64,000 nucleotides of DNA, from NCBI GenBank assembly GCA_010909165.1, contig VJWM01000219.1:186001-250000 (forward strand). Direction: 5' to 3'. Made by a program: the position numbers and the translations under genes. This document shows, piece by piece, positions 9,580-19,603 of the stretch. Numbering within the stretch: position 1 is the stretch's first letter; the number at the start of each line of letters is the position of its first letter. The notes under the pieces are model-generated. The model searched no databases. It saw only the letters and a program-made list of their open reading frames with translations, and was not told the origin of the DNA. Source of the DNA: Anthoceros angustus (Eukaryota > Streptophyta > Anthocerotopsida > Anthocerotales > Anthocerotaceae).

Positions 9580-12500
9580 TGGGTCTTCTCCATGTTCATG
9601 AGACCCCGAGCATACCATCCATGACGGTGCCGAACCCAGTGTTTCTTCCACGGCCCACTGGGAGGCACCCAAGAAGTCCGTCGTGGAGTGCGGGCATTTC
9701 TCGTCCGTTAGGGATATCACTGATCAGGGCGAGGCCGGACCAATGTCTCGGACCCAATCAAGACCCTTGTGTCCCGAAAAGCCTGGGCCACCTTCCACTC
9801 CTTGGCCCTTTTGGCGCTAGCTCCTTCTCCACTTGGGGCTCGGAGGTGGTGAGGGGGTCCGGGAGTTGGCCCTCTTGCCTCTCCCGGTTGGGGACAGACA
9901 GGCTCGGGGTGGGGTTCTTTGCCCTCCGCTCCGGCGGCATCCTCTCTACTCTCCGCTTGCCTCCTCCGCTCGCCACTCCGTTGGCGGGGCAAAGGACGGG
10001 TCTGGGCGCTGGCGTTGAGCCGCTTCTCTTCGCTTCCCACCTAGTCCCCGGGGTTGAGGCCGTTGTGGGCTCTGAACTGCTTGGCGTCGACCTCCTCCTT
10101 CCTATGGCCGCCTCCTCCGCTTGCAAAGGTCCTCCGCTCCGGCCAAGGACTAAGAGAAGGGAAGCAGGGATGTCTTCCCACACTTCCCTGGGTGGCGAGG
10201 GGGTCCGTTCCAAACGTATGGAGTCCGGAATCCCCTCCCAATCGTCCTCCTCCGGTTGCTTGGTCCCGGCGGCTTCGCCTCCTGCGTTCTTCCTTCACGC
10301 TCTGCTTGATGCATCCCCAGCGCCCGCTCTTCTTCTTCCTCCTTCGGGAGGTTCATGCCCCACATGGATAATAAGCAGTGCGCAACGCCGACGGGGTGGC
10401 TTCTCACTCCTTAACTGGCCTCTGGTTGATCCCGGCAAAGATAATTCTTCCGCCGGCCCCGCCTCCTCCGGGCAGGCGTGGAGGAACACCGGCAAGTTGT
10501 CACCAAGGTGGTCCACCTTGGTGAGCATGTTCCGATGGACGATGATCTTCGCCACCGCCGCACCTCCCTCTCCGCCCGCCCGGCCTCCTCGATCCGAGGA
10601 CTCCGCCTTCTTCGCCGCTTGGGCCGCCTCCACCGACTGGAGCTCCACAATCTGCTGTCGGTGGCCTCCACTTTGTGGGTCTTCTCGCTGCCCGCAGAGA
10701 CCCCGAGCATACCATCCATGACGGTAGCTGAACCCCGTGTTTCTTCCAGCCACTGGGAGGCACCCAAGAAGTCCGTCGTGGGTGCGGGCATTTCTCGGTC
10801 CGTTAGGGACCGCCATACTGCAGTCCGGAGCGAGGCCGGACCAATGTCTCCGGACCCAATCAAGACCCGTGTCCCGAGCTGGGCCGACCTTCCACTTCCT
10901 TGGCCCTTTTGGCCGCTAGCTCCTTCTCCACTTGGGGCTCGGAGGTGGTGAGGGGGTCCGGAGTTGGCCCTCTTGCCTCTCCGGCCAGGCTGTGACAGCT
11001 CGGGGTGGGGCTGCTGTCCTCCGCCTCCTCCGCTTGCAAAGGTCCTCCGCCTCCTCCTCCTCCTCCGCCTTCCGCCTCGCCACCCGCGGCAAAGGACCGT
11101 GCGGTCCTGGCGCTGGCGGGGCCGCCTTCTTCGCCCCCACCTAGTCCGGGGTTCGGCACTAGGGCCGCTGTGGGTCAAGCCGCCCGCGCAGCCGCCTCCC
11201 TTCCTATGGCCGCCTCCTCCTGCGCAGGTGCTCCGGCCAAGGGACTAAGAGAAGGGAAGCGGGATGTCTTCCCACACTGGGCGTCCGCTCCAAACGATGG
11301 AGTCCGAATCCTCCCAATCGTCCTCCTCCCGACCTGGTCTTGGTCCGGCGCCTGCCTCCCTGTTCTTCCTTCACGCCTGCTGGCCATCCCTTCCGCCTTC
11401 TTCTTCTTCCTCCTCGGAGGTTCATGCCCCACATGGATAATAAACGGTGACAACGCCGACGGGGTGGCTTCTCACTCCTTAACTGGCCTCCCGTTGATCC
11501 CGCAAAGATAATTCTTCCCCCGCTTCCCCCTCCGGGCAGGCGTGGAGGAACACTGAAGTTGTCACCAAGGTGGTCCACCTTGGTGAGCATGTTCCGGACG
11601 ATGATCTTCGCCACCGCCGCACCTCCCGCTCAGGAGGTCCGACATCGCCCATCCGCTGGAGGATCGCCGCGTTCCGGTCTCAAGAGGGCCGCCAGCGCGT
11701 CCACCTTCCCTTTCACCTTGAGGGCTGGAACCAATCCCCCTACTTCTCCATTTGGGCGGTTGTAGACCGCCTCGGGACCTCCACGTCCACCTCCGGGTCC
11801 TCCTCGATCCTCGCGAGGGACTCGCCTTCTTGGCCGCCGCTTGGGCCGCCTCCACTGACCACAGGCTCCACAATCTTGGGTGGCCTCCACTTTGTGGGTC
11901 TTCTCCGCCGTTCCGCAGAGACCCCAGAGCATACCATCCATGACGGTAGCCAGAACCCGCCGTGTTTCTTCCACGGCCACCGCTGGGGAGGCACCCAAGA
12001 AGTCCGTCGTGGGTGCGGGCATTTCTCGGTCCGTTAGGGACCGCCATACTGCAGTCCGGAGCGAGGCCGGACCAATGTCTCCGGACCCAATCAAGACCCG
12101 CAGGTCCTGAGTGCTTCGGGCCAGACCTTCCACTTCCTTGGCCCTTTTGGCCGCTAGCTCCTTCTCCACTTGGGGCTCGGAGGTGGTGAGGGGGTCCGGG
12201 AGTTGGCCCTCTTGCCTCTCCCGGTTGGGGACAGAGGCTCGGGGTGGCTTCGTCCTCCCAGCTCGAGAGATCCCTCTCTACTCCGCACCGCCTCCTCCGC
12301 TCGCCACTCCGTTGGCGGGGCAAAGGACGATGCAGTCTGGCGCAAGGGGCCGTCTTCCTTCGCTTCCCACCTAGTCCGTGGGTTCAGTAGGGGCCGAGTG
12401 CCGGTCTCACAAGGCCGCGACCGCCACCTCCTTCCTATGGCCGCCTCCTCTCAGGTGCTCCAAGGACTAAGAGAAGGGAAGCGGGATGTCTTCCCACACT

Positions 12501-14560
12501 TCCACGGGTGGCGCAGGGGTCCGCTCCAAACGATGGAGTCCGGAATCCTCCCAATCGTCCTCCTCCCGACGCTTGGTCCCGGCGGCCCACCTTCCCTTTC
12601 TTCTTCACGCCTGTGTGGTCGCCATCCTTCCGCCGCTTCTTCTTCTTCCTCCTTCGGGAGGTTCATGCCCCACACATGGATAATAAACAGTGACAACGCC
12701 CGACGGGGTGGCTTCTCACTCCTTAACTGGCCTCTGGTTGATCTGGCAAAGATAATTCTTCCCACCGGGCCCGCTCTCCGCAGGCGTGGAGGAACCAAGA
12801 AGTTGTCACCAAGGTGGTCCACCTTGGTGAGCATGTTCCAAATGGACGATGATCTTCGCCACCGCCGCACCCTCCGCCTAGGAGGTCCGACATCGCCCAT
12901 CCGCTTGGAGGATCGCCGCGTTCCTCAAGAGGGCCGCTATGGCGCGGCCCACCTTCCCTTTCACCTTGAGGGCTCGGAACCAATCCCCTACTTCTCCACC
13001 GGACGGTTGTAGACCGCCCTCAGGACCTCCACGGTCCACCTCCTGGGGTCCTCCCTGAGGTTCTTGGAGCGGACCTCCTTGTTGGCCGCCGCCAACATCT
13101 TCCGGGCGTACTCCCGGACTAGGGTGACGCTTTTGAAGGTCCAGACAGCCTGGAAAATATCCAGGTGCCAGTCTTCCACCAGCTCCTCCGCCTCCGCCAA
13201 CCAAGGTCCGAAGTCCAGGTATCGCTTGGTGACGATATTCCTTTCCACCAGGCGCCAGGGCTCCCACACTTCCGCCGCCTTCTTGGGCCCCATTGCCGCG
13301 CTCCTCTTGCTCCGCTGTTGGGGGTTGAGGCTCAACAATCCTCTTCCTTACAGCCATTTGGCCGCTAGCTCCTTCTCACTTGGGGCTCGGAGGTGGTGAG
13401 GGGTCCGGAGTTGGCCCTCTTGCCTCTCCCGGTTGGGGACAGACAGGCTCGGGGTGGGGTTGCCGCCAGTGTCCTCCGCTCCTGGCGCATCCCTCTCTAC
13501 TCTCCAGCCTCCTCCCTTCCTGCCCTCCGTTGGCGGGGCAAAGGACGATGCGGTCTGGCGCTGCGTTGGCGGGGGCCGTCTTCCGCCTCTTCGCTTCCCA
13601 CCTAGTCCGTGGGTTGACTAGAGTGTGTCTGATGCCTTGGCGTCGCCGCCTCCCTTCCGCCTCCTCCTGTGAGGTGCTCCGGCCAAGGGACTAAGAGAAG
13701 GCGGGATGTCTTCCCACACTTCCACAGGTGGCGAGGTCCCGTTCCAAAGCGTATGGAGTCAATCCTCCCAATCGTCCTCCTCCCGACACTTGGTCCCGGC
13801 GGCACGCCTCCTGCGTTCTTCCTTCACGCTCTGCTTGGGCGAGTCCTTGATCCCCAGGCTTCTTCTTCTTCCTCCTTGAGGTTCATGCCCCACATGGATA
13901 ATAAGCAGTGCCAACGCCCGACGGGGTGGCTTCTCACTCCTTAACTGGCCTCTGGTTGATCCTGGCAAAGATAATTCTTCCCCAGTCGGCCCGCTTCCCC
14001 CTCTGCAGGGCGTGGAGGAACACCAGCAAGTTGTCACCAAGGTGGTCCACCTTGGTGAGCATGTTCCAGTGGACGATGATCTTCGCCACTGCTCGCACCC
14101 TCCTGTCTAGGAGGTCCGACATCAGCCATCCGTTGGAGGATCGCTGCGTTCCCGGTCTCAAGAGGGCCGCTCTGGCCGCGTCCACCTTCCCTTTCACCTT
14201 CAGGGGCTCTGGAACCACTCCCCCTACTTCCTCCGCTGGACGGTTGTAGACCGCCCTCAGGACCTCCACGGTCCACCTCCTGGGGTCCTCCCGGAGGTTC
14301 TTGGAGCGGACCTCCTTGTTGCCCGCCGCCAACATCTTCCGGGCATACTCCCGGACTAGGGTGGCTTTGAAGGTCGCAGGAAAATATCCAGTGCCGGTCT
14401 TCCACAGCTCCTCGCCTCCGCCAACCAAGGTCCGGTCAGTCCGGCAGTGGCGATATTCCTTTCCACGAGCGCCGGGGCTCCCACACTTCCGCCGCCTTCT
14501 TGGGCCCCATTGCGCTCCTCTTGCTCCATTGGGGTTGAGGCTCAACAATCCTCTGTCATC
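9580..14560 (-). pseudogene. Four tandem decayed units of an unknown gene
   Basis: Units of about 1.1-1.25 kb repeat four times. Shared landmarks include the ATGGATAATAA segment (10365, 11436, 12678, 13897), ACTAAGAGAAGG (10149, 11247, 12467, 13688) and TTGTCACCAAGGTGGTCCAC (10497, 11559, 12803, 14031). On the minus strand they encode VAKIIVHWNMLTKVDHLGDN and RADWGRIIFARINQRPVKE. The two rightmost units also keep an upstream part with MGPKKAAEVWEPW, REYARKMLAA and LREDPRRWTVEVLRAVYNRP (13294-13000 and about 14510-14240). The left units also carry DIGPASLRTAVWRSLTDREM. Frames are broken by many small indels. The protein family is unknown to me. The coiled-coil module at 6740-9350 joins the left end in the same orientation and may be its C-terminal part. 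Confidence 0.6.
10501..10523. repeat. 23-bp near-perfect palindrome, unit 1
   Basis: An 11-bp arm CACCAAGGTGG, one central T, and its exact reverse complement. On the minus strand it encodes the TKVDHLG part of the repeated module. The same 23 bases occur unchanged at 11563-11585, 12807-12829 and 14035-14057. Confidence 0.85.
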
Positions 14561-15059
14561 CGCTTGCGTGGTCGCTCCAACCACGAGGATGAGCCGCGCA
14601 GGTGCTTGGCGCTGAAGAGACAACGCCAGAGCCGGTGTCTAAGCGCGAGAGACTGTGAAAACCGTCGCAAGGTCGCTTGGAAGAATGACCTTCGCTCGGG
14701 CATGCGTCGAGAATGCTTGCGCAGTAGCAGGGTGTCTCTTCGCTGCCGTGTTGTCGAGGCCTGCATGGCTTACTCTAGCCTTACGGCAGCATTAGCTCTA
14801 GCCTGCAGTACCGCCAACACTTACTCTGGCCTTACGCCGGGCCACAGCCTGGCGTGAATACACCCATAACGGCAACCCCTCGGCCCCGGTCCGCATGCCA
14901 TCCACCACTCAGCACCGTCCGCGTGGCCCCTCCTGCCAAAATACGCTTCCCTCTCCCAAGTTACTTTTTGGCGTACTTATCACGACTTACTCCGGAGAGT
15001 AGTCCGGACTTACCACGGTGCACTCCGGAGTGTGGTCTGCATCTACTCCGGAGTGTCGT
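14561..15059. other. Spacer with scattered CTCCGGAG motifs
   Basis: No gene is recognised. The palindromic core ACTCCGGAGT and partial forms appear several times from about 14985, leading into the 23-bp minisatellite. The left part may be a remnant of whatever lay upstream of the tandem pseudogene units. Confidence 0.4.
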
Positions 15060-15174
15060 CCGTAGCCGCTCCGGACTGCGGTCCGTAGCCGCTCCGGAGT
15101 GCGGTCCGTAGCCGCTCCGGAGTGCGGTCCGTAGCCGCTCCGGAGTGCGGTCCGTAGCCGCTCCGGAGTGCGGT
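15060..15174. repeat. 23-bp minisatellite, five copies
   Basis: Five consecutive copies of a unit beginning CCGTAGCCGCTCCGGAGTGC are present. The first has one difference (GGACTG for GGAGTG) and the rest are identical. Each contains the 8-bp palindrome CTCCGGAG. Identity between units suggests recent slippage or unequal exchange. Confidence 0.9.
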
Positions 15175-15304
15175 CCGTAGCCCCTCTGCCTACTCCGAAG
15201 TGCAGTCCGGAGTACTCCGACCTTATTTCTCCCTTTCCGCCTTATTTTCTACCCCACACCTACGAAAAAGACAAAACCTAGCTCATTTCCTACCCAAGGG
15301 AAGA

Positions 15305-15860
15305 GTCCGTAGCCCACACCGGACCACTCGGTGACGCCGCGCGGACCACTCGGTGACGCGCGGACGTGACCACTCGATCGGGCCGCGCGGGCCGAGCCAC
15401 TCGATCGGGCCGCGGGCCACTGATCGGGCGCCCGGCGCGGGCCAGACCCCACTCAGTCGGGCGCGCGCGGGCCAGGCCACTGTCGGGCGCGCGGGCCAGC
15501 CACTCGATCGGGCCGCGGGCGGGCCACTGATCGGGCGCCGCGCGGGCGACCACTCGGTCGGGCGCGCGGGCAGGCCACTCGGTGACGCGCGCGGGCAGGC
15601 CACTCGGTCGACGCCGCGCGGGCGGGCCACTGACCGACGCCGCGGGCCAGCCACTGGTGAGCCGCGCAGCGGGCCACTCGGTCGGGCGCGCGGGCCAGCC
15701 ACCGGCGCGCGCGGGCGGGCCACTCGGTGACGCGCGCGGGCGGCCACTGTTCGGGCGCCGCGCGGGCCAGCCCCCCGAGCGCCACGGGCCAGCCCCTGAC
15801 CGACGCCGCCGGGCAGACCACTCGGTGACGCCGCGGGCAGACCACTCGGTCGGACACGCT
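15305..15860. repeat. Very GC-rich minisatellite (CACTCGGTCGGGCGCGCGGGC type)
   Basis: About twenty imperfect units of roughly 20-30 bp are built from CCACTCGGTCGGGCGCGCGG plus GCCAGG or GCCAGC. Unit length varies, and CACTCGGTGACGC and CACTCGATCGGGC variants alternate. The dense CpG would be unusual for methylated plant repeat DNA unless it is recent or protected. It produces long artificial open frames on both strands. Confidence 0.85.
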
Positions 15861-15869
15861 CGGGGCCCG

Positions 15870-16780
15870 GCCTCGAGCAGGCCAGGGTCTAGGGATTGCA
15901 CACTAAGTACAATCTGGCCAAAAATGGCCTTATTGGCTAACTCCGCCCTATCTCTGCTAAGAAGTAACAACCCAAAAAAAACAAATCCAGCCCAAAACAA
16001 GCCGCCGTGGTCATGAACACAGGATTGGCACTCCACAGCTGGCGAACCCGGATCCGGAGCGTCGAAAGGTGATAGTTGTGGTCACCACTAGCGGGTGAGC
16101 AAGTCCCTTGTGCCTAAGTAGAAATGATCGCAGATAGACCCCTTGATGGCCAGCATGTGGCAGCGGATGGTGGAGTCGACAGTTGGGGCGGCGTAGAGCC
16201 TAGAACAGCTCCAGCCCTTCTGAGCTCATTAGCACAACCAAGAAATTGTAGGTGAAGGGGGATACGGCGCTGGTAGCCGGAAGCTCGGAAGGTCCTCGTT
16301 GAAGCACAAGTCGTTCGCCAGGTAGAGCAAGGGTATCATGCACGCTATGGCGTTGAAAACCCGTGCATTCACGGTGCCGGGAACTTGTAGCGACGGTGCC
16401 GCTGACAAAGAAAGGGCTCCAACGGGTCACCGACCACAGCCCCGCACCTAGAGGAACTGCGACTCGCCCACCTGGCCACACACACTCCCGCCTGCCAGTG
16501 CCTCCAGCTACGTTGCTGGGAGAGGCAACGCGAGCTTCACGTCCTCTACAGTGGGATCTTGATTTTCATCCAGTTTGCAAGCCACCCGGGCCTGCTTGGC
16601 TGCAGCCATAGTGCTATGTCTGGTGTCCTCTAATTAGGATAAAAGCTATAACCGAATTGCAAAAAAAAAAACTCTACGCTTTTCCATGGCCAAAATTTTA
16701 TTTGACTCCTTGTGACGATGTTTCCAATTGGAGCAATTTTGTAGTAGAAAGATACAAGACCTATATGTCTCTGTGTGTCG
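15870..16780. other. Intergenic, possible unrecognised minus-strand coding remnant
   Basis: Between the minisatellite and 16600 the minus strand reads fragments such as FNAIACMIPLLYLANDLCFN (near 16340) and STIRCHMLAIKGSICDHF (near 16150). They look protein-like but are in different frames with stops between them. I cannot assign them to a family. Confidence 0.3.
16622..16702. repeat. Dispersed ~85-bp repeat, copy 1 (copy 2 at 18408-18500)
   Basis: TCCTCTAATTA, then an A-rich run, then CTTTTCCATGG and an ATTT..TTTGACTCCT segment recur in the same order at 18408-18500, with about a quarter of the bases changed. The copies are in direct orientation. They may mark old transposon ends or a duplicated intergenic piece. 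Confidence 0.55.
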
Positions 16781-16782
16781 AT

Positions 16783-16917
16783 ATTTGGGATTGGAGAAAG
16801 ATGAACATTTTACCTCCTATCCGTAATCAGGGCAAGTGCAGCATATGCTTCCTCTTTGCAACCTTAACTATTGTTGGTGCTGCAATCGCTATTATATATA
16901 TGGTACTGGTCCATTAG
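16783..16917 (+). pseudogene. Relic of a papain-like (C1) cysteine protease
   Basis: The frame reads WDWRKMNILPPIRNQGKC followed by SICFLFATLTIVGAA. This matches the start of the mature papain domain, which typically reads DWR..G.VTPVKNQG.CGSCWAFA. The oxyanion-hole glutamine (in NQG) and the catalytic cysteine position are kept, but the GSCWAF core has become SICFLF and the frame stops soon after. No histidine or asparagine half is visible downstream. It is therefore a fragment, not a working protease. Confidence 0.6.
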
Positions 16918-17059
16918 AACTTTCAATGAAAGATTACATCGACTTTTAACATCTTAGGACCTCCAACTTTATTAAACAAGACTTTGGAGATACAGCTAGT
17001 TAGAAACAATTAGAAACTCTCAACAAGGAGCTAGTGAGAAGACATAATCCATGCACACA

Positions 17060-17248
17060 TGGTGGATTTGCACAGATGTAATAAAGTATGTAAAGGAACA
17101 TGAAGTAGTTTTGGGAAAACATTGTTGTCCATGTCACCACATGTTTTTCATGCTGTTCATCAAACTCCCTTTGAGCATCTTCCAAGCTGCCACACTCCAT
17201 CGCAATGGGTGTCAGTAAGATCCTCCCACTCACGCAATGCATTACCAT
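17060..17248 (-). pseudogene. Relic of a PLS-class pentatricopeptide repeat gene
   Basis: The minus strand encodes MECGSLEDAQREFDEQHEK followed by HVVTWTTMFSQN. The conserved plant PPR pattern here is KCGSLEDA..VFDEM.EK.VVTWTTMI, so about one repeat is recognisable. The reading frame before and after is not PPR-like, so this is an isolated remnant. PLS-class PPR proteins normally act in organelle RNA editing. Confidence 0.6.
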
Positions 17249-17258
17249 ATAAGATTGA

Positions 17259-17345
17259 TTTCAAGTATTTCAAGGACTTGAGAAACCCTTAACTCTAAAC
17301 CCATATATCGCTGATTTCAAGTACTTCAAGGACTTGAGGAACCCC
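17259..17345. repeat. Direct repeat (TTCAAGTATTTCAAGGACTTGAG), two copies
   Basis: The segment ATTTCAAGTA(T/C)TTCAAGGACTTGAG recurs about 54 bp apart (17259 and 17313), each followed by an AACCC-rich tail. The second is followed by a single AAACCCTAAACC. That is a telomere-like word but not an array. Confidence 0.7.
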
Positions 17346-18151
17346 AAACCCTAAACCTTGAGACGCCATTGGTGACATGACACCTATTCCAATGGTATGG
17401 ACAATTTTTCCCAAAACTACTTTGTATTTTTCACATATTTCATTACATCTATGAAATGTCCATCATGTTTGCAAGAATGAGGTGTTCCCACTTGCTGATC
17501 AAAGAGCTTGTTGTTGATAGTTGGTGATTGTTTGTGACTAGCTATCAAGTTGCCAACTCTCAATGTAATCTTGCACTAAAGGTCGATTGGAAGAGTTCTA
17601 TATTTAGAAGTCATGAGAGCACCAAAGGCGTTTAAGATTGCAAAAAGGAAGCATGTGCTGCAGTCGCTTTGGTTACAAATAAAAGGTAATTGTTTCTCTT
17701 CTCTCCAATCCCAAACGTCGTCGAGCCATGTCCCAATAGGATAAATATAGTCTTCGAGGTTTTCGGACTCTGTAAAAGTTCTCCAATCGGAAAAATCATA
17801 TAAAAATTATAAGGGGTCCTCTCCCCATGAGAAGGAGTATTCTTGTCATGGATATATTCCATATATAGATATATATAGGTGTCAAAGCTCACATGGACCA
17901 CAATGTTACATGGACCTCAACGTTACAATATGCTGCGCCATGTAATAGCGCAACTTTAGATAAGGAGCAATTACATAAAGAGCTTAGTTGCTCTTTAATT
18001 GTTAACCTTGGAGTTCTCCTTATGACATCCTCTACTAGATAGGGTCTCCAGCCCCATCGTCTCTCTTCCCTCAAGAAAGAAGGTTTGTCCTAATATGTAT
18101 GTCTGGAAGCACCAAAGATATAACAAATAACAAATAACACTTTATATAATC

Positions 18152-18201
18152 CCATCTACCCAGTAGGTGAGTAAGTCCATCTACCCAGTAGGTGAGTAAG
18201 T
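18152..18201. repeat. 25-bp tandem duplication
   Basis: CCATCTACCCAGTAGGTGAG plus TAAGT occurs twice in a row with no change (18152-18176 and 18177-18201). It lies in AT-rich intergenic DNA with no gene nearby. Confidence 0.9.
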
Positions 18202-18845
18202 GACATATAGACAAGATATGAGATGTGCTATGATGGCACAACTATGGACTATACTCAAAACTTTAAATTTTATCTTCCTCATGGCAGATTTTTTAATCCA
18301 AATATAAAGAAGATAGTATAGAAGGTAGAAGCTAGTACGATGCAACATGCATAATACTCAACACCTCAACACATTATGTCTCAATAGAAGGCTGCTATAG
18401 AGGATTATGTCCTCTAATTAAAATAAAATTTTGAACTAAATTTCAAAAACAAATTGATACCGCTTTCCATGGATGAAATTTGGCTCTTCTAACTTTGGAG
18501 TTCAAAAAAAACTTTTTATAGTCCACTAAGAAGCTGCGTCCTTATTTGTTGTTTCTTTGGAGAAAAATGATAATTATGGGACTGAAATAAAAAATGATAT
18601 ATATCAAAACAAAAAAAATATCTACATAAGAACACCTCTTTCTTGCGAGGCAAGCACACACACGGTTAAAAACAAGAACACAATACCATACACCAGCAAT
18701 GGGCCTCCGAAGAGCCTCCTATCCTCCCAATCAGGACTTGTAGACAACACATATCTTGCTGCTCTTTACTATTACAAGAGTACAAGAGAGATAATGTTGA
18801 CCATCTAAAGCTCCCATACTTAGCTCTCTCCCATGGATCTCCTTC

Positions 18846-18950
18846 GCAAAGCTCTCTCTAAGGACATACACTCTAGGTTCCCCCAGCCTCTAGGAAAAAG
18901 CTCTTATCTAAGCACACACACTCTAGTCTCCCCCAACCTCTGGACAGTGC
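18846..18950. repeat. Imperfect ~48-bp tandem duplication
   Basis: AAAGCTCT...CTAAGNACA.ACACTCTAG.(T)TCCCCCAPCCTCT appears twice in succession with several differences. The short plus-strand frame running through it shows no family resemblance. Confidence 0.6.
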
Positions 18951-19437
18951 CACCCCAATCCTTCCCAGCAAGAGTTTGGCATAAGTGCTACGGAAGGTTA
19001 ATCTCATCCTTTATGTAGGAGGATCATTTAATGCTTAAGTAACTCATATGTTGCTAACTTAGATCCCAGAGTTGATTCATAGACATACACGGTTTGAACA
19101 AATTTCCGTCCAAGTGGACTAAAATAGACTTCTTTTCTTCACCTTTTCTTCTTCATACTCGATGGCCGTTAGGGCCAAGAATACTTCGAAGGATGGGATT
19201 AACATCCACCGTCATTTTGAACATTTGGAACACTCGGACGGGACATCCACCACATGTTACATCACCATGCCCCATGGCCAACCGCGCGTGAATGCTTGTT
19301 GCTGACCGTGCGGTCCCGTTTCCCCTACTGATTAGTGCGAGTCCTCACGCGTACCAAACGCGTATCTATGCATATACGTCTAATGTAGGAAACGGAGGGG
19401 TAGCGACAGCACTAGGCAATCACGAGATTGATCCTTT

Positions 19438-19499
19438 CTTATCCCTCTCCGCCAACTCTTCGTGTGGCCGTGAACGATCTCTCCTTGCCGCTATTTAAG
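19438..19499 (+). promoter_or_regulatory. RBCS promoter: I-box-like element and TATA box
   Basis: TATTTAAG at 19492-19499 lies about 105 bp before the RBCS start codon, a plausible TATA position. CTTATCCC at 19438-19445 is the reverse complement of GGGATAAG, the I-box (GATA) motif that is characteristic of light-regulated rbcS promoters in flowering plants. I did not find a clear CACGTG G-box close by. Light control is inferred from these motifs and from the family. Confidence 0.55.
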
Positions 19500-19603
19500 C
19501 CAGGGCGGGCCGCCCTTCAGTTCAGTCCGTCCTCTCGCGCCCCTTGCCCTCTCTTCACCGGGAGCAGGCTTTCCGCTTCTCCGGTACCATCCAAACTGCA
19601 GCC

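Noticed and set aside
9381-10721. A 446-codon plus-strand open frame through the repeat block
   Set aside because: The frame is not kept in the neighbouring tandem units, while protein-like conservation lies on the minus strand. GC-rich sequence with few stop triplets explains the length.
15060-15174. CRISPR-like array
   Set aside because: The 23-bp units abut directly with no unique spacers, and the DNA is plant nuclear. It is a minisatellite.
15290-16036. A 248-codon minus-strand open frame
   Set aside because: It is mostly a translation of the GC-rich minisatellite. Equally long frames exist on the other strand, and there is no domain.
17330-17360. Interstitial telomere repeat
   Set aside because: There is only one CCCTAAA-like word inside a direct repeat, not an array.
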